NCBI GenBank assembly: GCA_050186825.1 | Contig: JBFWYD010000059.1 | Coordinates: forward strand, 4,631-68,630 | Length of the DNA stretch: 64,000 nt | Direction: 5' to 3' | Origin: NORP233 sp050186825 | GTDB lineage: Bacteria; Planctomycetota; J058 | Shown here: positions 16,193-23,992 of the stretch, one piece after another | How positions within the stretch are numbered: position 1 is the stretch's first letter | How the letters are laid out: every line of letters begins with the position of its first letter | Position numbers and translations under genes: made by a program | The notes under the pieces: generated by a model | The model's database searches: none | What the model was told of the DNA's origin: nothing | The model's input: only the letters and a program-made list of their open reading frames with translations

Positions 16193-17326
16193 CTAGCCCT
16201 CCTTGCCGTCCTTGTTCTCGAGCGGGTTCTCGCCGTTCTTGAGCTTCTCGAAGGCCTCGGCGATCTCCTGCCGGCGCTTGACCTTGCGCTCCTCCTCCTT
16301 CTGCCAGGCCGCGGCGTCCTGCTTGTCCCACTCGACCCACTTGCGGTAGGCGATGGTCTCGGGGCGGGTGCGCAGGGCCTCCTGCACGCCGGCGGGCCAG
16401 CCCATGGTCTTGCCGGTGATCGCCTCCATGGCCTCGTTGCCCTCGAGGCGCACGAAGGGCGAGGTGATGTCGCCCTCGTTGTCCATCAGGCGGAGCAGGC
16501 CGGCGTGGGCCTGGAAGTGGCGGAACAGCCAGCGGGTGGCCTCGGGGTCCTTGGAGCCCTTGATGATGTCCGAGAGCGCGTCGGCCGCGGTGCGGGCCTC
16601 CCAGAGGCGCGCCGCCGAGAGGGCGGTCACCAGCGCCGGGATCGCGCGCTCGCCGTAGGTCGCGACCAGCTCCTCGCGGGCGGCCTCGCGCCGCACGGCG
16701 CTGCCGGCCATCCCGCCGCGGCCCTTGCCGCCGCGGCCGCGCTGCCAGCCGAGCTGCTGGATGCGCTGCTTGATGTCGGCCTCCTGCTCGCCGCTGAGCT
16801 TGATCGCGTCGAGGCGCTCCTCCTTGGTCAGGCCGAGGTTCTTGAGCTCGGTCTGGAGCTGGTCGCGGATCGGCGTCAGCTCCTCGATCTTCTCCTTCGA
16901 GACCTCGGGGCCCCAGCGCCACTCGCCGTCACCGGCCTTGGCGCCGCCCCCGTTCCCCCCGCCGGCCTTGGGCGTGGTCGGGGTCGTGGGTGTCCCCGGG
17001 GTGCCCGGCGTTCCACCCTCGCGGCCGGCGCGGGCGGCCTCGTCGGCGGCCTTCTTGTCGGCCTCGATCTGCTTGAGCTGCTCGACGCTGCGCGGCTTGC
17101 CCTCGTAGCCCCAGGTCTCGTTCTCCGAGAAGGTCGCGACCTTGAACTTGGGGATCGAGATCACGCCGCCGGCCGTGCGGATCTTGATGAGCTCCTTCTG
17201 CTCCTCGACGAGGCGCCCGTGGATCTCGCGCCCGTTGTTGAGGGTCACCGTGTCGGCGCGGGACGCCGTGGGCAGCCCGCACAAACCGAGGGCCGCGGCG
17301 CACAGGAGCCAGGTGGGTCGTCTCAT
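16193..17326 (-). CDS. Secreted hypothetical protein with coiled-coil and HEAT-like segments
   Basis: Encodes 377 aa. The signal peptide (RRPTWLLCAAALGLCGLPTASRA) is followed by a short beta-rich domain (TVTLNNGREIHGRLVEE, residues 26-75), a charged coil, a Gly/Pro/Thr linker, and helical repeats. Near the C-terminus is AMEAITGKTMG followed by YRKWVEW. A similar pair (LLEALTGERHG, YRKWGEWW) ends the protein at 54763-56085. The N-terminal domain resembles the small beta domains that begin many planctomycete secreted proteins. Clear GGGGGAAGGA ribosome site before the ATG. Function unknown. Confidence 0.75.
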   Translation of the reverse strand: MRRPTWLLCAAALGLCGLPTASRADTVTLNNGREIHGRLVEEQKELIKIRTAGGVISIPKFKVATFSENETWGYEGKPRSVEQLKQIEADKKAADEAARAGREGGTPGTPGTPTTPTTPKAGGGNGGGAKAGDGEWRWGPEVSKEKIEELTPIRDQLQTELKNLGLTKEERLDAIKLSGEQEADIKQRIQQLGWQRGRGGKGRGGMAGSAVRREAAREELVATYGERAIPALVTALSAARLWEARTAADALSDIIKGSKDPEATRWLFRHFQAHAGLLRLMDNEGDITSPFVRLEGNEAMEAITGKTMGWPAGVQEALRTRPETIAYRKWVEWDKQDAAAWQKEEERKVKRRQEIAEAFEKLKNGENPLENKDGKEG

Positions 17327-17448
17327 GGGTGTCGTTCCTTCCCCCGGGACGCGCAGAACTTAGGCGTCGCGGCGGCAATGGTATCCCCCCCGGGCGACCC
17401 GAGCAATCGGAGGCATCGCAGGGATCCGGTCGGTCCTCGGGGCCCGGC

Positions 17449-18168
17449 TCAGAGCCGGCGCAGGAGCTCCTGCTTCTTGGCCTGGTACTCCTCCTCCCCG
17501 ATGAGGCCCTGATCGCGCCACTCCCGCAGCCGGCGCAGCTTGGCCTCGATCTCGTCGGCGCCCTCGGCGGGGCCCCTGGGACCCCGCTCGAAGCCAGGCC
17601 CAGTCGGCGCGGCAGCCGGCGCGGGGGCGGCGCCCGAGGGCACGGGCGCGGGGCTCGCGCTCCCCACCGGCGCCACGGCGTTGCGCCGGGCGCGGAGGTG
17701 GTCGAGGGCCAGGACCATCCGGCTCCGGGCCCAGCGCGGACGCGAGCGCAGCAGCAGGTAGGGGCGCGCCAGCCCGGCGCTGGCCAGGACGGGCGTGACC
17801 CGGTCCTTCACCCCGCGCTCCGAGCCCGGCCGCAGGTAGAGGAACAGGGTCTCGGGGCGCGAAGGGAGGGTCGTGAGCGGCTGGCCCTCCACCGCCTCCA
17901 CGTCGCGCCAGCGCAGGGTCGAGGGCTGCTGCTCCGGCTCGTCGAGGGGGTGGTAGCGCACGAGCTGCGCGTCCACCTCGAGCACCTCTCGATCCCGGAA
18001 GGTCGAGCCCGCGCCGTCGGTGCCGCCCTCGACCAGCCCGCGCAGCACCTCGATCGCGCGCGCGTCGCGGGCCGCGTCGTCGAGCTGCTCCCAGTCGTCT
18101 CCGAGGGGATGCACGGCGCAGCCGGCGACGAGGAGGGCGAGGAGCAGCAGGCCGCGGCGTCGGGTCAT
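17449..18168 (-). CDS. Lipoprotein with C-terminal SHOCT motif
   Basis: Encodes 239 aa. The N-terminus is a lipoprotein signal (LLLLALLVAGC, Cys near residue 17). A mixed domain of about 150 residues follows, then an Ala/Pro linker. The C-terminal 35 residues (IEAKLRRLREWRDQGLIGEEEYQAKK) match the short SHOCT motif often found at protein ends and linked to oligomerisation. A TAGAAT box lies 8 nt before the ATG, so it probably has its own promoter despite following the Pnkp-like gene by only 29 nt. Confidence 0.72.
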   Translation of the reverse strand: MTRRRGLLLLALLVAGCAVHPLGDDWEQLDDAARDARAIEVLRGLVEGGTDGAGSTFRDREVLEVDAQLVRYHPLDEPEQQPSTLRWRDVEAVEGQPLTTLPSRPETLFLYLRPGSERGVKDRVTPVLASAGLARPYLLLRSRPRWARSRMVLALDHLRARRNAVAPVGSASPAPVPSGAAPAPAAAPTGPGFERGPRGPAEGADEIEAKLRRLREWRDQGLIGEEEYQAKKQELLRRL

Positions 18169-18176
18169 GGGGCGGG

Positions 18177-18182
18177 ATTCTA
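18177..18182 (-). promoter_or_regulatory. -10 box TAGAAT for the SHOCT lipoprotein
   Basis: TAGAAT on the minus strand ends 8 nt before the ATG at 18168. It is one of the start-proximal boxes seen through the window. Confidence 0.4.
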
Positions 18183-18197
18183 GGCGCAGCCCCGACC

Positions 18198-19499
18198 TCA
18201 AGGCACCGACCATCCCCCGGCGCCCGGGGGCGGCGGGAGCAGGGCGGGCCGGAAGCCGCCGCGCGGCGAGACGTAGGTCCACCGCGCCGGGACGGAGACG
18301 AACTCGCGCTCGGGCCAGCGCAGGGCCGTGAGCGCGCCGCCGAACACCGCTCCCTGGTCCACGCAGGCGGTCCGCCCGCGCCAGCGCGCGCGCTCGACCG
18401 GGGTGTGCCCGTAGACCACGTCCGCCGCGCCGTCCCAGCTCGCGGCCCAGTCGCGGCGCTCGGGCAGGCCGCTCGCGTCCTGCTCGCCGGTGGTGTCGCC
18501 GTAGAGGGCGAGCGCGCGCAGCCGCGCCCCGCCGCGCCCGACCAGGTGCGGGCGGATCGCCCCGTGCACCGCGACCAGCCGCCCGCCGGCCAGGACCAGG
18601 TGCTCGGGCAGCGCGGCGATGAACTCCCGCGCCTCGGCCTCGACCCCGGCCCGCTCGCTCGCGGGGAGCGCGGCGAGCTGCGCGAGGGTCTCGGCCAGGC
18701 CGTCGCGGACGGTGACCTTGTGCCCCTCGAGATGCCGGCGGAGCTTCTCGTCGTGGTTCCCGAGCACGCACAGCGCGTGGCCGGCGGCCACCGACGCCCG
18801 GGCCGCGCGCAAGACCTCGACGCAGGCGGGGCCGCGGTCGACGAGGTCGCCCAGGAACACGAGCGTCCGGGCGGGGTGTCGGAAGCCCGCGCCGTGGCGC
18901 TCGTAGCCGAGCCGCGCCAGGAGCTCGCGCAGCTCGTCCCAGCAGCCGTGCACGTCGCCCACCAGGTCGAAGGGACCCGTGAGCTCGCGCCGGTCGCAGG
19001 GGAGCGGCCGCGCGCGCCAGCCCTCGAGCTCCGCCGCGCGCGGGACGCGGAGCACGCGCACGTCCTTGCGCTTCCCGAGCGCGGCGAGCTGCTGGTCGAG
19101 GCGGGCCCGCTGCGCCGCGAGCTCCTCGGGCGCGAGCCCGCTGGCCGCGCGGCAGGCGCGCGCCGGAGCGGTCAGCCCGACCGCGATCGTGCCCAGGTGC
19201 GCGCGGCGCGCGGCCGTCGCCAGGGCCTCGAGGTCGTGCTCGGGCCAGGGCTCGAGCTCGACCACCGTGAAGCGCCCGCGCTCGAGCCGCTCGGTGACGA
19301 CCGCGAGCAGCAGGGTCCAGGCCCCCGGGTCCCGCGCGTCGGTGGCGCCCAGGGCGCGCCGCAGCTCTTGCGCGCGCACCCGCTCCTCGGGCGCGAACAG
19401 CCGCTCGACCAGCGCGCCGCCGCCGCCCCCCTCGGGGCCGCACACGAGCACCAGCGCCGGCGACTCGAGCTCGAGCCAGGACCCGGGCGCGGGGCTCAT
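18198..19499 (-). CDS. Pnkp-like metallophosphatase with degenerate kinase domain
   Basis: Encodes 433 aa. The C-terminal part is a calcineurin-type phosphoesterase of the Pnkp/PrpE kind: GDVHGCWDEL (about residue 180), GDLVDRG, GNHDEKL, VHGAI and YGHTPV are all there, so the two-metal site looks intact. The N-terminal 160 residues have the position and fold pattern of the polynucleotide kinase domain of bacterial Pnkp. Its Walker A is degraded (GPEGGGGGALVE, no Lys), so kinase activity is unlikely. No ligase domain follows. The start overlaps the RING gene stop (ATGA). Predicted substrate: RNA ends, nucleotides or phosphoproteins, unresolved. Confidence 0.8.
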   Translation of the reverse strand: MSPAPGSWLELESPALVLVCGPEGGGGGALVERLFAPEERVRAQELRRALGATDARDPGAWTLLLAVVTERLERGRFTVVELEPWPEHDLEALATAARRAHLGTIAVGLTAPARACRAASGLAPEELAAQRARLDQQLAALGKRKDVRVLRVPRAAELEGWRARPLPCDRRELTGPFDLVGDVHGCWDELRELLARLGYERHGAGFRHPARTLVFLGDLVDRGPACVEVLRAARASVAAGHALCVLGNHDEKLRRHLEGHKVTVRDGLAETLAQLAALPASERAGVEAEAREFIAALPEHLVLAGGRLVAVHGAIRPHLVGRGGARLRALALYGDTTGEQDASGLPERRDWAASWDGAADVVYGHTPVERARWRGRTACVDQGAVFGGALTALRWPEREFVSVPARWTYVSPRGGFRPALLPPPPGAGGWSVP

Positions 19500-20197
19500 G
19501 CCTCGTCCTTGCCGTCGCCGCGGAGGAAGCGCCCGGTGCGCGAGCGCGCGCTGCGGTTGCCGCAGCCATAGAGCGAGCAGCCGCCGCCCTCCTCGAAGCA
19601 CGAGGGATGGTGCGGGGTGAAGCAGGCGTCGCAGCGCGCCAGCGGGTCCTCCTCGGAGATCGGCGCCCGGCAGAAGGGGCAGGTCAGCGTGCCGCCCGTC
19701 TCGGCGCGCGGCTCGTGCACCCCTTCCAGCGCGAGCGCGATCCGGTGCAGCCGCTCGAGGGCCGCCAGCAGCCGGGCGGGGTCGGGGGCGTCGGGGTCCC
19801 AGCGCAGGCGCGCCCCGACCCGCCCCTGGGCGCACCACACCCGCGTGGCCTCGAAGTCGCGCAGCAGGCGCTCGGCCACGAAGGGCACGCCGTCGGGGAC
19901 GACCCCGCGCAGCGCCAGGTAGGAGAAGCCGAAGTAGCGCCACAGGCGGTGCCGGGCCCGCGCGCTGAAGCGCTCGCCCATGCGGATCCGCAGCACGAGG
20001 TCCACGGCCGCCGCGTGCGGCCCGCCGGGCCAGCGCAGCTCCACGTCGCGCCCGCGCACGCAGCCGACCACGGCCGGGGCCCGGAACCAGGCGTCCTCGG
20101 TCCGGCCGCGCACCAGGCGCGCCGCGAGCTCGGCCCGCGCCGCCTCGAGGCGCCCCTCCCGCTCGATCGCCAGCACGCGCCGCGCGTTCAGGTCCAC
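19496..20197 (-). CDS. Prokaryotic RING-finger protein
   Basis: Encodes 233 aa from GTG. The C-terminal 60 residues have a RING-like binuclear zinc pattern: CPFC, CDAC, HHPSC, then two further Cys in GGGCSLYGC. The tail is basic. The first 160 residues are an unrecognised alpha/beta domain with RWPGG and IRMGERFSARARHRLW. Prokaryotic RINGs of this type occur in many bacteria, often as adaptor domains rather than proven ubiquitin ligases. It is translationally coupled to the Pnkp-like phosphatase. A TATCCT box 6 nt upstream of the GTG suggests a leaderless transcript. Confidence 0.72.
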   Translation of the reverse strand: MDLNARRVLAIEREGRLEAARAELAARLVRGRTEDAWFRAPAVVGCVRGRDVELRWPGGPHAAAVDLVLRIRMGERFSARARHRLWRYFGFSYLALRGVVPDGVPFVAERLLRDFEATRVWCAQGRVGARLRWDPDAPDPARLLAALERLHRIALALEGVHEPRAETGGTLTCPFCRAPISEEDPLARCDACFTPHHPSCFEEGGGCSLYGCGNRSARSRTGRFLRGDGKDEA

Positions 20198-20203
20198 GCG
20201 GGC

Positions 20204-20209
20204 AGGATA
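20204..20209 (-). promoter_or_regulatory. -10 box TATCCT for RING operon
   Basis: TATCCT on the minus strand ends 6 nt before the GTG at 20197. No ribosome binding site lies between. Confidence 0.5.
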
Positions 20210-20316
20210 GCCGCCCGCCCGGCCGCCGCTCGACGGGTGGTGCTCGACCGGTTGCTCGCCGGCCGCTCGGACCGGTTCCTCGCCTGGTCTCCTCGACTGG
20301 GCCCAGGTCCGCCGCG

Positions 20317-20322
20317 TAGCCT
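20317..20322 (+). promoter_or_regulatory. -10 box TAGCCT for kinase gene
   Basis: TAGCCT ends 7 nt before the GTG at 20330. Together with the box at 20204 it makes a divergent promoter region of about 130 nt. Confidence 0.45.
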
Positions 20323-20329
20323 GGAGCCC

Positions 20330-21889
20330 GTGGTCGTCTCCCCCGAGGGCACTCCGGGCCGCGTGCTCGTGCGCCGCGCGCCGCCGTCCACGCGCGCGCA
20401 GGTCGAGGCCGTGCTCGCGCTGGAGTCCCGGCCGGACGCGCTCACCCCCGCGGCGAGCGCGCTGGTGGCCCTGGCCGAGCACGAGCTGAGCCGCCTGCTG
20501 CTCGAGCCGCTCCGACCCTGGGGCGACGCCCTGGCCGCGGTGCTCGAGGAGAAGAAGAGCGGCCGGCGCGCCGCCGACACCCTGCGCCTGTGGGCCGCGG
20601 GCACGCCGCACGGCGTGGTCGTCACCGCCTCGCAGGTGTTCCAGGCGCTGCGCGCGGGCTTCCGGGCCAAGGACCCGCGCGTCACCACCCTGGTCGAGGT
20701 CTTCTACGACGAGGCGCTCCGCCGCCAGCTCGCATCGCCCGAGCTGGGCCTCGCGCTCGAGCGGGTGCGCACCCGCCACCGCGATCCGCTGGCGCGCGAC
20801 CCGAGCGCGAGCCTCCGCCCCGCGGACTACGAGGACCTGGCCCTGCAGCTGCTCGGCGCCCGCGGCGTCGCGACCTGGCTCGAGCTCGGCCCCGAGCCCG
20901 GCGTGTGCGGGCTGATCGACGCGCTGCTGCGCGGGACGCGCTTGACCGAGGCGCAGCCCGACGCGATCGAGGAGACCGCCCTCGAGGCGCACGCGAGCAC
21001 GCCCTCGCCCCACGACTGGGGGCTCGTGACCCAGCCGCCGCCGCGACGCCTCGGCCGCTACGAGCTCCTGGGCGAGCTCGGCCGCGGGGGAATGGGCGTG
21101 GTCTACCGCGCGCGCGACCCGGGCCCCGCCTCGGGCGCCGAGGTCGCGATCAAGCTCCTGGCCGGGGCCGCCGAGGGCTGCCCCGAGGCGCGCCAGCGCT
21201 TCGGCCGCGAGGCGCGCGCCGCGGCCCGCCTCACGCACGAGCACATCGTGCGCGTGCTCGAGGTCGGCGAGCACGACCACGACCCCTACCTGGTGATGCA
21301 GCTCGTCTCGGGCCGCACCCTGCGCGAGTGGCTCGAGGAGGGCCCGCCCCAGGCCGAGGTCTTGCGCGCGCTGGCCCGGGTCGCCGACGCGCTCCACTAC
21401 GCCCACGAGCAGGGCGTGGTGCATCGCGACGTGAACCCCAGCAACGTGATGATCGACGCCGCGGGCAGCCCCGTGCTGATGGACTTCGGCCTGGCCCTCG
21501 ACCTCGGCGCGCGCACCCGCCTGACCGCCACCGGCCAGATCATGGGCACGCCGCGCTACATGGCCCCCGAGCAGGTCGAGGGCGAGCCCGGCACGATCGG
21601 CCCCGCCAGCGACGTCTACTCGCTCGGCGCCGTCCTCTACCGCGCCCTCTGCGGCCGCGCCCCCTTCGAGGCCGGCAGCCCGACCGCGCTGTTCAAGCAG
21701 ATCCTGCTCGACCCCCCCGCCCCGCCCCGCGCCTGGAACCCCGCCCTCTCGCCCGAGCTCGAGGCCGTGGTCCTGCGCTGCCTGGAGAAGCGCCCGCCCG
21801 AGCGCTACGCGACGGCGTGGGAGCTGAGGGAGGCGCTGGCTCGGACGCCGGAGTGGGAGGCCGGCGAGGAGCGAGCCGAGCCTCCCTAG
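20330..21889 (+). CDS. Ser/Thr protein kinase with N-terminal helical domain
   Basis: Encodes 519 aa from GTG. Residues 1-240 are mostly helical with no recognised family. A complete eukaryotic-type kinase follows: GELGRGGMGVVYRA, the ATP lysine in VAIKLL, HRDVNPSN, MDFGLA, GTPRYMAPEQ and SDVYSLG. The catalytic loop has Asn where HRDxKxxN has Lys. Such variants exist in deltaproteobacterial kinases and may still be active. There is no membrane segment or sensor domain after the kinase. It is divergent from the RING/phosphatase operon, so kinase and phosphatase could be functional opposites. Confidence 0.88.
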   Translation: MVVSPEGTPGRVLVRRAPPSTRAQVEAVLALESRPDALTPAASALVALAEHELSRLLLEPLRPWGDALAAVLEEKKSGRRAADTLRLWAAGTPHGVVVTASQVFQALRAGFRAKDPRVTTLVEVFYDEALRRQLASPELGLALERVRTRHRDPLARDPSASLRPADYEDLALQLLGARGVATWLELGPEPGVCGLIDALLRGTRLTEAQPDAIEETALEAHASTPSPHDWGLVTQPPPRRLGRYELLGELGRGGMGVVYRARDPGPASGAEVAIKLLAGAAEGCPEARQRFGREARAAARLTHEHIVRVLEVGEHDHDPYLVMQLVSGRTLREWLEEGPPQAEVLRALARVADALHYAHEQGVVHRDVNPSNVMIDAAGSPVLMDFGLALDLGARTRLTATGQIMGTPRYMAPEQVEGEPGTIGPASDVYSLGAVLYRALCGRAPFEAGSPTALFKQILLDPPAPPRAWNPALSPELEAVVLRCLEKRPPERYATAWELREALARTPEWEAGEERAEPP

Positions 21890-21934
21890 CACTGGCACCT
21901 GGGGCCAGCGCTGGACCTGGTGATGGCGACGCCC

Positions 21935-21940
21935 TATCCT
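21935..21940 (+). promoter_or_regulatory. -10 box TATCCT upstream of the PIN gene pair
   Basis: TATCCT is followed after 5 nt by an in-frame GTG at 21946, and 30 nt later by the GTG at 21976. Confidence 0.4.
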
Positions 21941-21975
21941 GCCCCGTGGGGCAATCCTCCGGTCTGGAGCGATCC

Positions 21976-22662
21976 GTGAGCACCAAAGCCAGCGACGGCA
22001 CCAAGACGAGCTCGGAGCGAGCGCGGGCCTGGCTGGTCACCGTCATCAACCCCCTCCTTGGCGCCCTGGAGCTCGAGGAGGGCTACCTGAGCAGAGAGCG
22101 GTGGACCTGGCGCTTTCACCTGGAGGAATGCGAGCTCCTTCAGCCCTGCAGGACCATGGTTCCCAGCATGTACAGCGAGAACTTCGACGACATGCTCCGC
22201 AAGAGGCCTGACCTGACCGAGGTGGTCAGAGGCCACGACGCCGCGCTCGGCGCCCTGCTGGCCGAGCTCCTCGCTGCGCAGAAGGCGCTCGAGGCGGACG
22301 GCGCGTTTCAGAACGTGGTTAGAACGCTCTTGGACGAGCACCGGACGGCTGAAGCGAGCGACGAGCCCTGGGGCGCCTTTGCGCCCGAGAAGATCGTCCC
22401 CTTGACTGCCCAGTACGTCCTGAACGGGATCACGGAGTCCTACCAGGGCGAGACCATGTTCCGGTTCTGGAACCGCCACGGGGAACGGTTCCGCGCCGAG
22501 TTCGCCAGCTACGCCGAGCGGATCGAGCCCCACGGCGCGCGACTTCTCCAGCAGGTCCAGGCGCTGAGGCAGGCGCTGACGGCGCTCAAGTACGCGCTGT
22601 GCGACGAGCACGACTTGCCCCCAGTCCCTCTCAGCCAGGTCCCCTTCCCCGAACGGTTCTGA
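21976..22662 (+). CDS. Hypothetical helical protein upstream of PIN gene
   Basis: Encodes 228 aa. The GTG at 21976 has GGAG at 6 nt. The in-frame GTG at 21946 is an alternative, because a TATCCT box sits directly before it. The sequence is soluble, helix-rich and acidic, and its codon use is less GC-extreme than neighbours. No DNA-binding motif or known domain was recognised. It ends 7 nt before a PIN-domain gene and so may be its antitoxin, target or regulator, although it is far larger than usual VapB-type antitoxins. Confidence 0.6.
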   Translation: MSTKASDGTKTSSERARAWLVTVINPLLGALELEEGYLSRERWTWRFHLEECELLQPCRTMVPSMYSENFDDMLRKRPDLTEVVRGHDAALGALLAELLAAQKALEADGAFQNVVRTLLDEHRTAEASDEPWGAFAPEKIVPLTAQYVLNGITESYQGETMFRFWNRHGERFRAEFASYAERIEPHGARLLQQVQALRQALTALKYALCDEHDLPPVPLSQVPFPERF

Positions 22663-22669
22663 CCCGCTC

Positions 22670-23128
22670 GTGGGTGAACCTGTTCCCCTCAAGGTTGCTC
22701 TGCGAGCCAACCGGAGCTTTCTCCTCGACAGCAACTGCTTCGTCCTGGAGCGTGCCCACGACCGGGCGCGTGTGCGGCTGTCGGTACCTCCTGAGGTGGA
22801 GAAGCTCAAGAAGGCGCGCCTCTACACCAGCTACGCAAACCTCGTCGAGACCATCCGAGAGGGCAGCAAGGCGGCCGCCGAGCGCCTCGACCAGGAGATC
22901 CGCGGCAAGGTGACGCCCATCCCGCCGACGCCCCAGATCTCGATCACGGCCTACAGGCTCTACCTGGAGCATCGCGAGGTGAAGCCGCGCAGGAAGGAGG
23001 AGATCGAGGTCCCCGATCTCTACGCCGCAGCGGCGGCGATCGAGCAGAAGCTCATCGTCATCACGGTCGACGTGGGCGACTTCAACCTCATCCGCGGGGT
23101 CGAGTACCTAGGCGATTGGCCACGGTAG
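22670..23128 (+). CDS. PIN-domain protein, VapC-like ribonuclease
   Basis: Encodes 152 aa from GTG. Predicted Mg-dependent ribonuclease of the PIN fold. Acidic residues occur at the expected places: Asp in FLLDSNCF (about residue 20), Glu in NLVETIRE, Asp in VPDLYAAAAAIEQ and Asp in TVDVGDFNLI. The pattern ending in LIVITVDVGDF is the classic VapC C-terminal half. No small antitoxin precedes it, only the 228-aa unknown. Codon use is slightly atypical, consistent with transfer. Confidence 0.75.
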   Translation: MGEPVPLKVALRANRSFLLDSNCFVLERAHDRARVRLSVPPEVEKLKKARLYTSYANLVETIREGSKAAAERLDQEIRGKVTPIPPTPQISITAYRLYLEHREVKPRRKEEIEVPDLYAAAAAIEQKLIVITVDVGDFNLIRGVEYLGDWPR

Positions 23129-23228
23129 CGAAGACGGTCGCCGGCATCTCGACCCGGCGAGTGGCTTCCAGCGTTACTCGATCCTCCGTGGCGTCCCAGA
23201 GCGTCCCTCGCCCTGGACCCCAGGACCA

Positions 23229-23963
23229 TCAGGGCCGAAACCGCTTCGCGCCCTCCACCCCCTCGGCCAACAGCGAGGGCACGCCCTCGCGGAACTCGAG
23301 GGCGAGCGCGTCGGCCAGGGGCAGGCCATGCTGGTTGAGGGTGGCGCGGCGGTCGCTTCGCATGCACGCCTGCGGGAAGGCGGCGATCGCGCGGGCCAGC
23401 TCCTCGGCCGCGGCGCGGGCGGTGCCGGTGGGGACGACTCGGTTCGCGAGGCCCATCCGCTCCGCCTCGCGGGCGTCGACGGGGCGGCCGGTCAGGATCA
23501 GGTCCAGCGCGTGGCTGAGGCCGATCAGGCGCGGCAGGCGCACGGTGCCGCCGTCGATCAGGGGCACGCCCCAGCGCCGGCAGAAGACGCCCAGGACCGC
23601 GTCCTCCTCGACCACGCGCAGGTCGCACCAGGCGGCGAGCTCCAGCCCGCCCGCCACGGCGTGGCCGGCGATGGCCGCGATCACCGGCTTGTCGAGCTGC
23701 ATCCGCGAGGGGCCCATCGGGCCGTCGCCGTCGGGCTCGACCCGGTTCTGACGCTCGGAGCCGATGGCCTTGAGGTCGGCCCCGGCGCAGAAGCAGCCGC
23801 CCTCGCCCCAGAGCACGGCCACGCGCGCCTCGTCGTCGTGCTCGAACTCGCGGAAGGCGGCGGCCAGGGCCGCGGCCGTGGGGCCGTCCACGGCGTTGCG
23901 CGCCTCCGGCCGCGCCAGGATCACCGTCGTCACCGGCCCCGCTCGCTCGACTCGCACGCTCAT
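23229..23963 (-). CDS. Crotonase-family protein (enoyl-CoA hydratase/isomerase-like)
   Basis: Encodes 244 aa. The oxyanion-hole segments are clear: CFCAGADLKAI and IAGHAVAGGLELAAWCDL. Where hydratases carry a Glu pair, this protein has GVFCRRWGVPLIDGGTVRLP, so the usual catalytic Glu residues are missing or replaced. That signature is common in a crotonase subgroup with unproven reactions. The ATG has GGAGG upstream. It is divergent from the SUKH gene with 29 nt between starts. Confidence 0.85.
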   Translation of the reverse strand: MSVRVERAGPVTTVILARPEARNAVDGPTAAALAAAFREFEHDDEARVAVLWGEGGCFCAGADLKAIGSERQNRVEPDGDGPMGPSRMQLDKPVIAAIAGHAVAGGLELAAWCDLRVVEEDAVLGVFCRRWGVPLIDGGTVRLPRLIGLSHALDLILTGRPVDAREAERMGLANRVVPTGTARAAAEELARAIAAFPQACMRSDRRATLNQHGLPLADALALEFREGVPSLLAEGVEGAKRFRP

Positions 23964-23980
23964 GCCCCAGCCTCCGCGCT

Positions 23981-23986
23981 TACGAT
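23981..23986 (+). promoter_or_regulatory. -10 box TACGAT for SUKH gene
   Basis: TACGAT ends 6 nt before the GTG at 23993, again predicting a leaderless mRNA. Confidence 0.4.
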
Positions 23987-23992
23987 CCGCCC

